DNA of 64,000 bases, taken from contig NZ_WUMV01000002.1 in NCBI RefSeq assembly GCF_009826895.1, forward strand, positions 1-64,000. Direction: 5' to 3'. The stretch's first letter is position 1; each line of letters begins with the position of its first letter. Below are positions 41,253 to 50,587 of this stretch, piece after piece. The position numbers were made by a program, and so were the translations under genes. Origin of the DNA: Stappia sediminis (GTDB lineage Bacteria > Pseudomonadota > Alphaproteobacteria > Rhizobiales > Stappiaceae). The notes below the pieces were generated by a model. It was not told the origin of the DNA, made no database searches, and saw only the letters and a program-made list of their open reading frames with translations.

Positions 41253-41642
41253 ATGCGTATCACCCAAGGATGCTTTTCCTTCCTGCCGGACCTGACGGAC
41301 GAGCAGATTTCGGCGCAGGTCGAATATTGCCTCGAACGCGACTGGGCGATCGGTATCGAATACACCGATGATCCGCACCCCCGGAATACCTATTGGGAAA
41401 TGTGGGGCAACCCGATGTTCGACCTTCGCGACGCCAGGGGCGTGATGATGGAACTCGACGAATGCCGCAAGGCTAATGCGGACGCCTATATCCGCATCAA
41501 TGCTTTCGATTCCACGCGCGGTTGGGAGACGGTGCGCATGTCATTCATCGTCAACCGCCCCAAAATCGAACCGAAGATCGACATGACCCGGTTCGATGCG
41601 GCTGGCAGGTCGCAAAGGTATGGCTGGCGCGCGGTACGTTGA
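41253..41642 (+). CDS. cbbS: RuBisCO small subunit
   Basis: Small subunit of 129 aa, 25 bases after cbbL with an AAGGAG ribosome site. [19 protein letters not shown] and [11 protein letters not shown] are typical of red-type form IC small subunits, and the extended C-terminus ([20 protein letters not shown]) is the beta-hairpin extension of that type. Confidence 0.97.
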   Translation: MRITQGCFSFLPDLTDEQISAQVEYCLERDWAIGIEYTDDPHPRNTYWEMWGNPMFDLRDARGVMMELDECRKANADAYIRINAFDSTRGWETVRMSFIVNRPKIEPKIDMTRFDAAGRSQRYGWRAVR

Positions 41643-41661
41643 GCAGGCAAAGGGAAACGGG

Positions 41662-42588
41662 ATGACGCAGGCGGCTGAAAAGCACGACGATCCTCCGCAG
41701 ACGGTTGATCTGGCGGAGGAATACCGCGCGTCCGGCGTGGCGGAAGTTCTTGACGAGCTTGACCGCGAACTCGTCGGTCTGAAGCCCGTCAAACAGCGTA
41801 TCCGCGAAATTGCGGCGCTTCTCATCGTGGAGCGGGCGCGGCAAACGATGGGGCTCACCCATGAAACGCCGACGCTTCACATGAGCTTCACGGGCAATCC
41901 GGGCACGGGAAAGACGACGGTTGCGATGCGCATGGCGAACATCCTGCATCGCCTCGGCTATATCCGCAAAGGCCATCTCGTTTCCGTTACCCGAGATGAT
42001 CTCGTCGGCCAGTACATCGGCCATACCGCGCCGAAAACGAAGGAAGTTCTAAAGAAGGCGATGGGGGGCGTGCTCTTCATCGATGAGGCCTACTACCTCT
42101 ATCGGCCCGACAACGAGCGGGACTACGGCCAGGAGGCGATAGAGATCCTTTTGCAGGTCATGGAAAACAACCGTGAGGATCTGGTCGTGATCCTCGCCGG
42201 CTACGCCGACCGTATGGACAAGTTCTTTGAGAGCAATCCGGGTTTCCGTTCGCGCATTGCGCACCACATCGACTTTCCGGACTATGGCGACGATGAGCTG
42301 TTGAACATCGCCGAGACGATGCTCGAAGCGCAGAACTACCACCTCGATCCGCAAGCTCGCGATGTCATGGCGAATTACATCGAACTGCGGCGTGTGCAGC
42401 CGCATTTCGCCAATGCCCGATCCATCAGAAACGCGCTCGACCGGGCGCGGTTGAGGCAGGCGAACCGTATCTTTTCCACCTCAAAAGGTCCCGTTACCGC
42501 AGAGGATCTTTCGACGATCCGTGCAGAAGACATCAGCGTTAGTCGCGTCTTCACGATGGGTGTTCCCGACAGTTCGAAAGGCTGCTGA
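41662..42588 (+). CDS. cbbX: CbbX, red-type RuBisCO activase
   Basis: AAA+ ATPase of 308 aa that removes inhibitory sugar phosphates from form IC RuBisCO. Walker A GNPGTGKT is at residues 78-85 and Walker B in [11 protein letters not shown]. The sensor region with [20 protein letters not shown] is normal. Start at 41662. It lies directly after cbbS and before the epimerase. Confidence 0.96.
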   Translation: MTQAAEKHDDPPQTVDLAEEYRASGVAEVLDELDRELVGLKPVKQRIREIAALLIVERARQTMGLTHETPTLHMSFTGNPGTGKTTVAMRMANILHRLGYIRKGHLVSVTRDDLVGQYIGHTAPKTKEVLKKAMGGVLFIDEAYYLYRPDNERDYGQEAIEILLQVMENNREDLVVILAGYADRMDKFFESNPGFRSRIAHHIDFPDYGDDELLNIAETMLEAQNYHLDPQARDVMANYIELRRVQPHFANARSIRNALDRARLRQANRIFSTSKGPVTAEDLSTIRAEDISVSRVFTMGVPDSSKGC

Positions 42589-42589
42589 C

Positions 42590-43276
42590 ATGAGCGGAAC
42601 GATCATAGCTCCATCGATGCTTTCCGCCGATTTCGCAAGGCTTGGCGAAGAAGTGGAGGCTGTTGTGCGTGCGGGCGCCGATTGGATCCACCTCGACGTG
42701 ATGGACGGACATTTCGTGCCAAACATCACCTTCGGCCCCCAGGTGGTGAAGGCGATGCGCCGGCACACCGACAAGGTGTTTGACTGTCACTTGATGATCG
42801 AGCCTGTCGATCCGTACCTCAAGTCATTTGCCGATGCGGGTGCGGACATCATTACGGTTCATGCCGAGGCGACGACCCACCTCGACCGCACGTTGCAGGC
42901 TATTCGCGATCTTGGAAAGAAGGCCGGCGTCTCACTCAACCCCTCAACGCCGGAAAACCTGATTGAATACGTGCTCGACCGGCTCGACCTGGTTCTGCTC
43001 ATGACGGTCAATCCCGGTTTCGGCGGTCAGGCCTTCATCCCGGCGGTGGTCGAAAAGATTCGGCGTATCAAGGCGATGGTGGGCGAGCGCGCGATCGACA
43101 TCGAGGTCGACGGCGGGATCACACGTGAAACCGTGCCGCTGGTCGCATCTGCCGGTGCCAATGTGATGGTCGCAGGTTCCGCCGTCTTCAAGGGCGGGAC
43201 GCAGGCTGCATATGCGGAAAACATTTCCGCTATTCGAAAGGCGGCCGACGGTGCGCGAATACAGAACTATGGCTGA
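42590..43276 (+). CDS. cbbE: Ribulose-phosphate 3-epimerase
   Basis: TIM-barrel epimerase of 228 aa that interconverts xylulose and ribulose 5-phosphates. Motifs: [39 protein letters not shown] and VDGGI. Start at 42590, one base after the cbbX stop; last gene of the cbb operon. Its end overlaps the end of the convergent RpiR gene by ten bases. Confidence 0.96.
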   Translation: MSGTIIAPSMLSADFARLGEEVEAVVRAGADWIHLDVMDGHFVPNITFGPQVVKAMRRHTDKVFDCHLMIEPVDPYLKSFADAGADIITVHAEATTHLDRTLQAIRDLGKKAGVSLNPSTPENLIEYVLDRLDLVLLMTVNPGFGGQAFIPAVVEKIRRIKAMVGERAIDIEVDGGITRETVPLVASAGANVMVAGSAVFKGGTQAAYAENISAIRKAADGARIQNYG

Positions 43277-44136
43277 GTAACCGTTGGAATGCGCGGTGCT
43301 TTCTCCTTTTGCAGGCGTGCCGCCAGAGCGACGGCCAGTGCCTGTGCAAGGCACATCGGCGCGGCGAGGGAACGCGAGAAGGTGTATTCATACTCCGGAA
43401 CGGAAAACAACAGATCCGCATTTTTCGCGAGTGGTGAAAGCGTGGAATCGGAAATCGCCAGGATCGGCACGCTTCGGCTCGCGGTATCTTCCATGATGTT
43501 TACGACTTCGTTTGCGTAGAAGCGGAACGATACCGCGATCAGCAAATCCTTGGTACTCGCAAGTTTAGCCCTGTGGGTTGCCAGGCCGCCGCCTTCGTTC
43601 AGAAGGATATTCGGCTTTCCAAGCATCGTAAGGACGTACTGCAAGAGCATCACGATCGGGGCCGAGCGCAACTGCCCGACGAGATAAATGGTTTTCGCTT
43701 TCTCCATCATTGCGGCCGCACGCTGGATCTCCGCACCGCTAACGTTGTTGAGAAGATCCTGAAGCGAGGCAATGTCACGCACGACGAGATCTTGCAGAAA
43801 ACTGCCGGGCCCCGCCTGATCCGATTTTACGAGGTCCGTCTCCAGCGCCTTGATGCGCGCCTCGAAGCCGGGAGCGGCGGTCGACAGGCGGCGTTGAAAT
43901 ACCCCTTGAAGTTCCTTGAACCCCTTGTAGCCAAGCGATTGGGCAAAGCGGACGAAACTCGAAGCGTGAATACCGCGCAAGTCCGCAATGGCATTCACGG
44001 ACATGACGGCCACATCATTGGGGTTCTGGGTCAGGTATTCGGCGATCCGCTGATAGGATTTGCTCATCCCCTCGTATCTCTCATGGATGATGCGGATAAG
44101 CTCTTCGTAATCTTTCGGCGGGGTGACGGTTTCCAT
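43267..44136 (-). CDS. RpiR-family transcriptional regulator (IolR-like)
   Basis: Regulator of 289 aa with an N-terminal RpiR HTH ([54 protein letters not shown]) and a C-terminal SIS phosphosugar-binding domain (about residues 115-250). In rhizobia, inositol catabolism is controlled by RpiR-type IolR proteins, and iolE and iolD lie next to it. ATG at 44136 is chosen; a longer form starting at 44193 would cover the operator. A perfect palindrome sits 13 bases before its start, suggesting autoregulation. Confidence 0.87.
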   Translation of the reverse strand: METVTPPKDYEELIRIIHERYEGMSKSYQRIAEYLTQNPNDVAVMSVNAIADLRGIHASSFVRFAQSLGYKGFKELQGVFQRRLSTAAPGFEARIKALETDLVKSDQAGPGSFLQDLVVRDIASLQDLLNNVSGAEIQRAAAMMEKAKTIYLVGQLRSAPIVMLLQYVLTMLGKPNILLNEGGGLATHRAKLASTKDLLIAVSFRFYANEVVNIMEDTASRSVPILAISDSTLSPLAKNADLLFSVPEYEYTFSRSLAAPMCLAQALAVALAARLQKEKAPRIPTVTQP

Positions 44137-44148
44137 TGACCTGTGCCT

Positions 44149-44164
44149 TGCAATTTTTATTGCA
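44149..44164. promoter_or_regulatory. RpiR-type operator at the rpiR promoter
   Basis: TGCAAT-TTTT-ATTGCA, a perfect 16-bp palindrome just upstream of the RpiR gene. The same TGCAAT-N4-ATTGCA form occurs at 56798-56813, and the core CAAT-N4-ATTG at 47171-47182 and 60823-60834. Confidence 0.7.
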
Positions 44165-44271
44165 TAATGCGCTGAATCCAGCGTCGCACGCAAGCTGCCG
44201 CAGGGGAGAATGAATGGGATCTGACGCCGCAGGGCAGGAGTTCATTCCGTCTTGAATTGGCAAAAAAATGT

Positions 44272-44336
44272 GACTGAGGTCAGTCGCACATCAAGTCAGG
44301 AGGAAACGGTTCAAGCGGTTCAGGTCCGATCTGAAC
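44272..44336. repeat. Two palindromes between iolE and rpiR
   Basis: GACTGA-GG-TCAGTC (44272-44285) and GTTCAG-N7-CTGAAC (44318-44336) are perfect inverted repeats. The second lies 10 bases past the iolE stop and could form an mRNA hairpin there. Neither has a T-run. Confidence 0.35.
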
Positions 44337-44346
44337 TCACCGGTAA

Positions 44347-45252
44347 TCAGCCGGAAACGACCGTGTACTCTGCGGCGGACATGACGCGCAGCAGTTCCTT
44401 GTGGCCGATTTTGGCCATTTCGAGCGGCGGGCTTACCTTCGGATCCTGTTCGGCCTCAACGACGAACCAGCCCTGATAACCGAAAGACGCCAGCCGATGG
44501 ACGATCCGGCCAAAATCGAGATCGCCATCGCCCGGCACGGTGAAGGCGCCCTTGACGACAGCGTCGAGAAAGCTCTCCTTCGTGCGGTCCAGGCCGTTCA
44601 CCACGTTTATCCGTACATCCTTGGTGTGGACGTGACTGATCCGCCTGTGGTGATGGTTGATGACGCGAATGACATCGCCGCCGGCCATGGCCATATGCCC
44701 GGCGTCATAGAGCAGTTTTACCGCTTCGCCGGTTTTCGACATGAAGTCGTCGAGTTCCGGTTCGGTTTCGATCACCGCGGCCATATGGTGATGATAGGCG
44801 ATGGGCATGCCTTCATCGGCACACCATTCCGCGAACTCGGTCATCTTGCGGCCGTACTCCTCCATCTCCTTTTCGGAGAGCTTGGGTTTCGTCGCAAGCG
44901 GCTTGGTTCGATCGCCTTGAATGGAGCGCGCGGTCTCGCCGTAGACGATGCAGGGCGCATTCGCGGCGATGAAAAAGTCCATCTGCTCGCGAATACGCTC
45001 CTTCTCCCGCTCGATATCTCCAACGAGAAGCAGGCCTGAAAACCATCCGCCGCACACCGACATGCCGTATTTCTTCAATATGGGCCCGAGCTCCTGCATG
45101 TTCATCGGGAAGCGGCGGCCCGTTTCCATGCCGGTAAATCCCGCTTCGGACGCCTGGCGAAGGCATTCCTCGAGGCTCACGTCGTCGGAAAGCTCTTCAA
45201 GATCGTCATTCCACCATGCGATGGGGGCGATGCCCAGCTTTGCCTTAAGCAT
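44347..45252 (-). CDS. iolE: Inosose dehydratase IolE
   Basis: TIM-barrel sugar-isomerase-fold enzyme of 301 aa that dehydrates 2-keto-myo-inositol to the diketone. Typical stretches: GIAPIAWWNDDLEEL, GFTGMETGRRFP, AYHHHMAAVIE, LLYDAGHMAMAGGD and ISHVHTKDVR, with the metal-binding Glu/Asp/His. Start at 45252, five bases after the iolD stop, so the two form one transcript. Confidence 0.93.
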   Translation of the reverse strand: MLKAKLGIAPIAWWNDDLEELSDDVSLEECLRQASEAGFTGMETGRRFPMNMQELGPILKKYGMSVCGGWFSGLLLVGDIEREKERIREQMDFFIAANAPCIVYGETARSIQGDRTKPLATKPKLSEKEMEEYGRKMTEFAEWCADEGMPIAYHHHMAAVIETEPELDDFMSKTGEAVKLLYDAGHMAMAGGDVIRVINHHHRRISHVHTKDVRINVVNGLDRTKESFLDAVVKGAFTVPGDGDLDFGRIVHRLASFGYQGWFVVEAEQDPKVSPPLEMAKIGHKELLRVMSAAEYTVVSG

Positions 45253-45257
45253 GACCG

Positions 45258-47117
45258 TCAAACTCCAACGCGCTGTTTCCCGCGAATCTCCTGCTGATGC
45301 GCCCGCGCGGCCCTGACGGTTTCGCGTTCGGAAACTTCTGGCACACCCACATCCCAATCCGCGTCGCCCGGCACCCAGGCGAATGCATCCGTCGCGATGG
45401 AAAGAACGGTGGTCTTGTCGTTGCCTTTCGCCCACTCCATGGCGGATTCAAGATCGGCAAGGCTCTCGCAATGACGGCCGTATGCGCCCATCGCCTCCGC
45501 GTGTTTGGCGAAGTCTACATGCATCGGATTTTCGCGATGCTCGATCCGGCAATCCTTCAGCAGGTTGTTGAAACCGGGCGTGCCCTTGAACTCCTGCAAG
45601 CGGTTGATGACCGCGAAACCGCCGTTGTCACAGACCACCACGATCATTTTCTTGCCGGTCAGGACGGATGAATAGATATCCGAATTCATCATCATGTAGG
45701 TGCCGTCACCCAGCATGACGATCGGCGTGCTCTTGCCTTCGTTCGCCATGGCGTTTCCCCAGCCGGCGGCGATCTCGTATCCCATGCAGGAAAACCCGAA
45801 CTCCAGATCGAAAGTATTCGGGCTCTTGACCCGCCATCCTTTGGCGACCTCACCTGGAATTCCGCCGGCGGCGGCGATGAGGTTGTCGTTCTCGCCTGCG
45901 GCCTTGTTCACGACGCTCACGACCTGCGCATAGGTCGGCACGGGTGCGTTGGTGGGCAACTGGTGCTGGTCGAGGAGATGATTCCACTCTTTGAAGAGCG
46001 ATTGCGCTTGCTCCATTCGGGAGGGCGAGGCCTTCCAGTCGGAGAGAGCCTCATCGATTTCGAGGATCGTCTCCAGCGCATCGCCAACGACCGAAAGTGC
46101 CAGATGCTTGGTGGCGTCGAAGCGCGCAGCATTGATCGAGATGAATTTCGCATCAGGGCTGAATGCCGTCCACGAACCTGTCGTGAAATCCTGCAGGCGC
46201 GTGCCGACGGCAAGGATGATATCGGCATCGCCGGCAAGCGCGTTCGCCGAAGTCGAGCCGATGATCCCGATCGGACCCGCGTGGGCCGGATGATAATGGG
46301 TAAGCGAGCCTTTGCCGGCGATGGTTTCGACGATGGGAATTCCCCGGTCGACGGCGAATTTCGCAAGGGTCTCCTCGGCGCCTGAGTAGCGAACGCCGCC
46401 GCCTGAGATGATCAGCGGCTTCTTTGCGCTCTTCAATAACTCAACCGCTTGCGCGACGCGTTGCCGGTCAGGGCGCGGGCGCGCAATGGTCCAGACTCTC
46501 GGTTCGAAGAAGGCCTCCGGGTAGTCGAAGGCCACTTCTTGGGTGTCCTGGCAAAGGCCGATGAAAGCGGGGCCGCAGTCTGCCGGGTCGAGCATCGTGG
46601 CGACGGCTTGCGGCAGCGAAGAGATGATCTGCTCGGGCAGGGTGATCCTGTCCCAATAGCGCGACACCGCCTTGAAGGCGTCGTTCACCGTCGTGGTCGG
46701 ATTGCCGAAATGCTCCACCTGCTGCAACACCGGGTCGGGCACGCGATTGGCGAATGTGTCTCCGGCCAGAATTAGCACCGGCAGGCGGTTGGCATGGGCG
46801 GTGCCTGCGGCGGTCACCATGTTCAGGGCACCGGGGCCGATGGAGGAGGTCGCCACCATGATCTGGCGGCGGCGTTTTGCCTTGGCAAACCCGATGGCGG
46901 CAAGCGTCATCGATTGCTCGTTCTGGCCGCGCCACGTGGGCAGGCGGTCCTGCACGGCTTCGAGAGCTTCAGACAGACAGGTGACGTTGCCGTGCCCGAA
47001 AATTCCGAAGACGCCCGCGAAGAGCGGGACGCGCTTGCCATCGATCTCGGTGAACTGGCTGCACAGGTATTTGACCAAGGCCTGGGCCATGGTCAGACGG
47101 ATGGTCGCCTGCGGCAT
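45258..47117 (-). CDS. iolD: 3D-(3,5/4)-trihydroxycyclohexane-1,2-dione hydrolase IolD
   Basis: Thiamine-diphosphate enzyme of 619 aa that opens the inositol-derived ring diketone to 5-deoxyglucuronate. The N-terminal pyrimidine domain (GVFGIFGHGNV), central domain and C-terminal TPP-binding motif (VMLGDGTYMMMNSDIYSS) are all present. GGGAGGAG precedes the ATG. A -35/-10 pair and two RpiR-type operator copies lie directly upstream. Confidence 0.94.
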   Translation of the reverse strand: MPQATIRLTMAQALVKYLCSQFTEIDGKRVPLFAGVFGIFGHGNVTCLSEALEAVQDRLPTWRGQNEQSMTLAAIGFAKAKRRRQIMVATSSIGPGALNMVTAAGTAHANRLPVLILAGDTFANRVPDPVLQQVEHFGNPTTTVNDAFKAVSRYWDRITLPEQIISSLPQAVATMLDPADCGPAFIGLCQDTQEVAFDYPEAFFEPRVWTIARPRPDRQRVAQAVELLKSAKKPLIISGGGVRYSGAEETLAKFAVDRGIPIVETIAGKGSLTHYHPAHAGPIGIIGSTSANALAGDADIILAVGTRLQDFTTGSWTAFSPDAKFISINAARFDATKHLALSVVGDALETILEIDEALSDWKASPSRMEQAQSLFKEWNHLLDQHQLPTNAPVPTYAQVVSVVNKAAGENDNLIAAAGGIPGEVAKGWRVKSPNTFDLEFGFSCMGYEIAAGWGNAMANEGKSTPIVMLGDGTYMMMNSDIYSSVLTGKKMIVVVCDNGGFAVINRLQEFKGTPGFNNLLKDCRIEHRENPMHVDFAKHAEAMGAYGRHCESLADLESAMEWAKGNDKTTVLSIATDAFAWVPGDADWDVGVPEVSERETVRAARAHQQEIRGKQRVGV

Positions 47118-47144
47118 GAAGCTCCTCCCTGCGTAATCATGAAA

Positions 47145-47173
47145 TATTTACCGCATGAAATGTTTATTGACAA
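47145..47173 (-). promoter_or_regulatory. iolDE promoter
   Basis: On the minus strand, TTGTCA (47173-47168) and TAAATA (47150-47145) are separated by 17 bases, a good sigma-70-type promoter reading into iolD. The operator pair overlaps and lies upstream of the -35. Confidence 0.62.
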
Positions 47174-47200
47174 TTGATATTGTTTGCAACAAAAATTGTC
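47169..47200. promoter_or_regulatory. Tandem RpiR-type operators upstream of iolD
   Basis: GACAAT-TGAT-ATTGTT (47169-47184) and TGCAAC-AAAA-ATTGTC (47185-47200) are two 16-base copies of the RpiR-type site placed end to end between the iolDE operon and the divergent aldehyde dehydrogenase operon. The first keeps the CAAT-N4-ATTG core; the second has one core change. Confidence 0.58.
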
Positions 47201-47374
47201 ATCGGCGCGGGAGGATGATCCTAATCGCAAGTGCCGAATGGCATTTGCGTGGAATAGGCAAGGCGACTTTCAAGCCGCGTGTTTTTCGGCATTTGGCAGG
47301 CAAACGTCTTGCCGAAAACGATCGAGGTCAGCCACGCGCGCAATTGTCCTGAGAAACACGCTGCCGGGTGAGCC

Positions 47375-48811
47375 ATGTTTGAGAAATTCGGATTGTTCAT
47401 CAATGGAACCTGGCGCCAGGCCGCAGGCGGGGCGTCCGCCAGCGTTTTCAGCCCGGTGACGGAACAACCGCTTGGCGCCGCCCCGCAAGCCGCCATGGAA
47501 GATACCGAAGCCGCGCTGGCGGCGGCGGAGAATGGCTTTGCCGCCTGGCGTAGAACCTCGGCTTTCACGCGGGCCGATGCGCTTCACCGGATTGCCGACG
47601 AGATGATCGCCCGAGCCGAAGAAGCGGCGCGGATGATTTCCTCGGAGACGGGCAAGCCCTTGGCGCAAGCACAGCGCGAGTGGGGCCTTTCGGTCGACCA
47701 GTTTCGCTGGTATGCGGAAGAAGCACGCCGTATTTACGGGCGCATTGTCGAAAGTCGAGTGCCGGGAGGCCGTTTCGAGATCCACCTCGAGCCTGTGGGC
47801 ATAGTGGCGGCCTTCACGGCGTGGAATTTTCCCGCCGCCCTTATCGCGCGCAAGGTTGCGCCCGCACTTGCTGCAGGCTGTGCGGTTGTCGTTCGCCCCT
47901 CTGGCCAGACGCCCGGCACGGCCATGGTGATGGTCGACTGCATTCGTGCCGGCGGACTGCCTGACGGAACAGTCAATCTCGTCGTCGGTCCGACGGGCAA
48001 CACCTACGCGCCGATCATGGCTTCCAAGGCGGTGCGCAAGGTTTCGCTCACCGGCTCGACGCGTGTCGGACAGCAGATGATCCGCGATGCCGCGGACACC
48101 ATGAAGAAGGTGTCGATGGAGCTTGGCGGCAATGCTCCTTGCATTATCTACGATGATGCGGACCTCGAAGCTGCGCTTGATGTCTGCGTTCCCACAAAAT
48201 TCGCTAATTGCGGTCAGGTTTGCGTTACGCCCGACCGCTTCTACGTCCATGAAAGCCGGCACGATGCCTTCGTCGAAGGCTTTGTGAAAAGGGCAGGGAA
48301 AATAAAGCTGGGCGATGGGTTGGACGAAAGTGTCGGCATGGGACCTCTGATTAATGCGGGGCGGCTCAAGGAAATCGAGGCGACTGTGGAGAGCGCTGTA
48401 AATGCCGGCGCAAAAATCGCGACGGGAGGCCAGCGCCCCGCCGAGTTCAATTCCGGGCACTTCTTCGAGCCGACCGTGCTGATAGATGTGACCGACGACA
48501 TGAAGGCCATGGCGGAAGAAAATTTCGGGCCGATCGCCGCCATCGCTCCGTTCTCTTCTGATGACGAGGCGATAGAACGCGCGAACGCCACCGATATGGG
48601 ACTGGCGGCATATGCCTTCACCGGTTCGCCCGCTCGGGCGCGGCGCACGGTGGAGGAGCTCAAGTCCGGCATGGTCGGGATCAACAGCTTCGCGCTTGCG
48701 GCTTGCGAAGCGCCTTTTGGCGGAACCAAATTCTCAGGCATGGGCCGGGAGGGCGGTGCCGAGGGTATCGGCGACTATCTTGACGTAAAACTTTCCCAGA
48801 ACGTGTTTTGA
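47375..48811 (+). CDS. NAD(P)-dependent semialdehyde dehydrogenase
   Basis: Aldehyde dehydrogenase of 478 aa closest in style to succinate-semialdehyde and 2-oxoglutarate-semialdehyde dehydrogenases. The catalytic cysteine is C283 in FANCGQVC, the glutamate is in MELGGNAPC, and the cofactor region is TAWNFPAAL. It does not look like the CoA-acylating IolA type. Divergent from iolDE across the operator pair; first gene of a five-gene plus-strand run. Confidence 0.88.
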   Translation: MFEKFGLFINGTWRQAAGGASASVFSPVTEQPLGAAPQAAMEDTEAALAAAENGFAAWRRTSAFTRADALHRIADEMIARAEEAARMISSETGKPLAQAQREWGLSVDQFRWYAEEARRIYGRIVESRVPGGRFEIHLEPVGIVAAFTAWNFPAALIARKVAPALAAGCAVVVRPSGQTPGTAMVMVDCIRAGGLPDGTVNLVVGPTGNTYAPIMASKAVRKVSLTGSTRVGQQMIRDAADTMKKVSMELGGNAPCIIYDDADLEAALDVCVPTKFANCGQVCVTPDRFYVHESRHDAFVEGFVKRAGKIKLGDGLDESVGMGPLINAGRLKEIEATVESAVNAGAKIATGGQRPAEFNSGHFFEPTVLIDVTDDMKAMAEENFGPIAAIAPFSSDDEAIERANATDMGLAAYAFTGSPARARRTVEELKSGMVGINSFALAACEAPFGGTKFSGMGREGGAEGIGDYLDVKLSQNVF

Positions 48812-48818
48812 GGTCTGT

Positions 48819-49625
48819 ATGCTTACGAACCCGCTCAAGCAAAAATGGGCCGACGGACAGCCGACGATCAATGGCTGGTGTTCCATCGGCAATCCTTTCA
48901 CCGCCGAAATCATGGCGGCGCAAGGCTATGACTCGATATCGATAGATATCCAGCACGGAGCGCTGGATTACTCTGCGGCTCTGCCGATGTTTCAGGCGAT
49001 GCGAGCATCCGGCGCGGTGCTAATGGCGCGCGTTCCCTGGCTTGATCCCGCGAGCATTATGAAGGCGCTGGATGCCGGCGCCATGGGGATCATCTGTCCG
49101 ATGGTAAATACCCCCGAACAGGCGGCCGAGTTCGTCAGCTACATGCGATATCCCCCGCTCGGGCAAAGGAGCTTCGGCCCGACGCGCGCGGGCTTTGCCA
49201 TGAAAGGATATGGCGTTCAGGCAAATGATGCGGTTCTGGCTTTTGCCATGATCGAGACCGCGCAAGGAATGGAATATCTTGAGGAAATCGCCGCAACTCC
49301 CGGCCTTGACGGAATTTACGTGGGGCCCGCCGATCTCACCCTCGGCTTGACCGAAGGGCGGTTGCCGCCCGGTTTCGACCGGGAGGAGGAGGAAATGCTC
49401 GCCGCGATCCGGCGTATCGCGGAAGTGTGCAAGGCCAAGGGCATCTATGCCGCGTTACATTGCGGGACGCCCGATTATGCCGCGAAGGCGATTGGCTGGG
49501 GCTTCAATATGACGACGGTTTCCGGAGACGCGCGTCTTCTGGCGGCTGCGGCCGGTGCTTCCGTCGCAAGGTTTCGCGAGCTTACGGGCGCTGCGGCCGA
49601 GAGAAACGAGAAGGGGGGCTACTGA
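48819..49625 (+). CDS. HpcH/HpaI-family aldolase
   Basis: Class II pyruvate-type aldolase of 268 aa. The metal-binding glutamate and aspartate are in AMIETAQGMEYLEEIA and GIYVGPADLTLGL, with VPWLDPASIMKALDAGAMGIICPMV as the barrel core. Members split 2-keto-3-deoxy sugar acids to pyruvate and an aldehyde without prior phosphorylation. Its position next to iolDE suggests a role in the lower part of cyclitol breakdown. Its stop overlaps the next start. Confidence 0.87.
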   Translation: MLTNPLKQKWADGQPTINGWCSIGNPFTAEIMAAQGYDSISIDIQHGALDYSAALPMFQAMRASGAVLMARVPWLDPASIMKALDAGAMGIICPMVNTPEQAAEFVSYMRYPPLGQRSFGPTRAGFAMKGYGVQANDAVLAFAMIETAQGMEYLEEIAATPGLDGIYVGPADLTLGLTEGRLPPGFDREEEEMLAAIRRIAEVCKAKGIYAALHCGTPDYAAKAIGWGFNMTTVSGDARLLAAAAGASVARFRELTGAAAERNEKGGY

Positions 49626-50587
49626 TGCCTCATGTTCTCGTCGTGGGAAAAATCCACGCCTCCGGTATTAGGCTATTGGAGGAAACGCCTGATTTGACTT
49701 TTGAAACGGTCGATGGCGTTACCGAGGAAAGCTACGCGCCTTTAATCCACAATGCGGATGCGCTGGTAATTCGCACGCAGCCCATGACCGCGCCGACCAT
49801 AGCAATGGCCAAACGTCTGAAGGTCGTGTCGCGCCATGGTGTTGGATACGACGCTGTTGACGGAAAGGCTCTTGCGCGACGAGGTATTCCGCTGGTCGTA
49901 GTGGGCGACGTCAACTCGATCTCGGTTGCCGAACATTCGCTGATGATGATGCTCGCGGCAACCAAACTTGCCATTCGATCCGACAGAGCAGTGCGGGATC
50001 ACAATTGGTCCTGGCGCAATGGCCTTGAAGCCGGAGAACTCTCCGGCAAGAACCTGCTCATCGTAGGTTACGGCCGAATAGGGCGCCGCGTAGGCGCGCT
50101 CGCCTCTGCATTCGAGATGACGGTCCGCGCATTTGATCCATACCTTGCCGCGAAAGGGTGGCCGGAGGGGGAGGTCGCGCCAGCGGAAACGCTGCATGAC
50201 GGCTTGGCTTGGGCGGATGTGGTCTCGGTCAACGTTCCCAGACCTGATCGCCCGTTGATTGGCCGGAAGGAACTGGCCGTCATGAAACCCGCCGCCGTCC
50301 TGGTGAACACGGCGCGGGGAGGGATTGTCGACGAAGATGCTCTGATCGCGGCGTTGCAGGAGGGAAAGCTTCGCGCGGCGGGCCTGGATGTATTCGATGA
50401 CGAACCGCCGGCGCCTGAAAATCCCTTGCTGAAGATGGACAATGTCGTGCTGTCGCCGCATATCGGCGGGTTGACGCGTGAAGGTGGCGAGCGTCTGGCC
50501 CTTCATTCGGTCCGCAATGTCATCGACTTTTTCGCAGGCCGGCTCGATCCGGAACTGGTCGTCAATGGAGTGCTGCAGAATGCCTGA
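49625..50587 (+). CDS. D-isomer-specific 2-hydroxyacid dehydrogenase
   Basis: NAD-dependent dehydrogenase of 320 aa in the phosphoglycerate/hydroxypyruvate dehydrogenase family. The Rossmann motif is GYGRIGRRVG, with catalytic Arg in NTARGG, Glu in VFDDEPP and His in LSPHIGG. It has no C-terminal ACT domain, so it is unlikely to be the serine-pathway SerA. It could reduce a hydroxypyruvate-like or tartronate-semialdehyde-like product of the neighbouring aldolase (inference). Confidence 0.87.
   Translation: MPHVLVVGKIHASGIRLLEETPDLTFETVDGVTEESYAPLIHNADALVIRTQPMTAPTIAMAKRLKVVSRHGVGYDAVDGKALARRGIPLVVVGDVNSISVAEHSLMMMLAATKLAIRSDRAVRDHNWSWRNGLEAGELSGKNLLIVGYGRIGRRVGALASAFEMTVRAFDPYLAAKGWPEGEVAPAETLHDGLAWADVVSVNVPRPDRPLIGRKELAVMKPAAVLVNTARGGIVDEDALIAALQEGKLRAAGLDVFDDEPPAPENPLLKMDNVVLSPHIGGLTREGGERLALHSVRNVIDFFAGRLDPELVVNGVLQNA

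Noticed and set aside
44318-44336. Similarity between the palindrome after iolE and the one before norC (both GTTCA...TGAAC)
   Set aside because: Spacer lengths and contexts differ and only five arm bases are shared; chance is a sufficient explanation.
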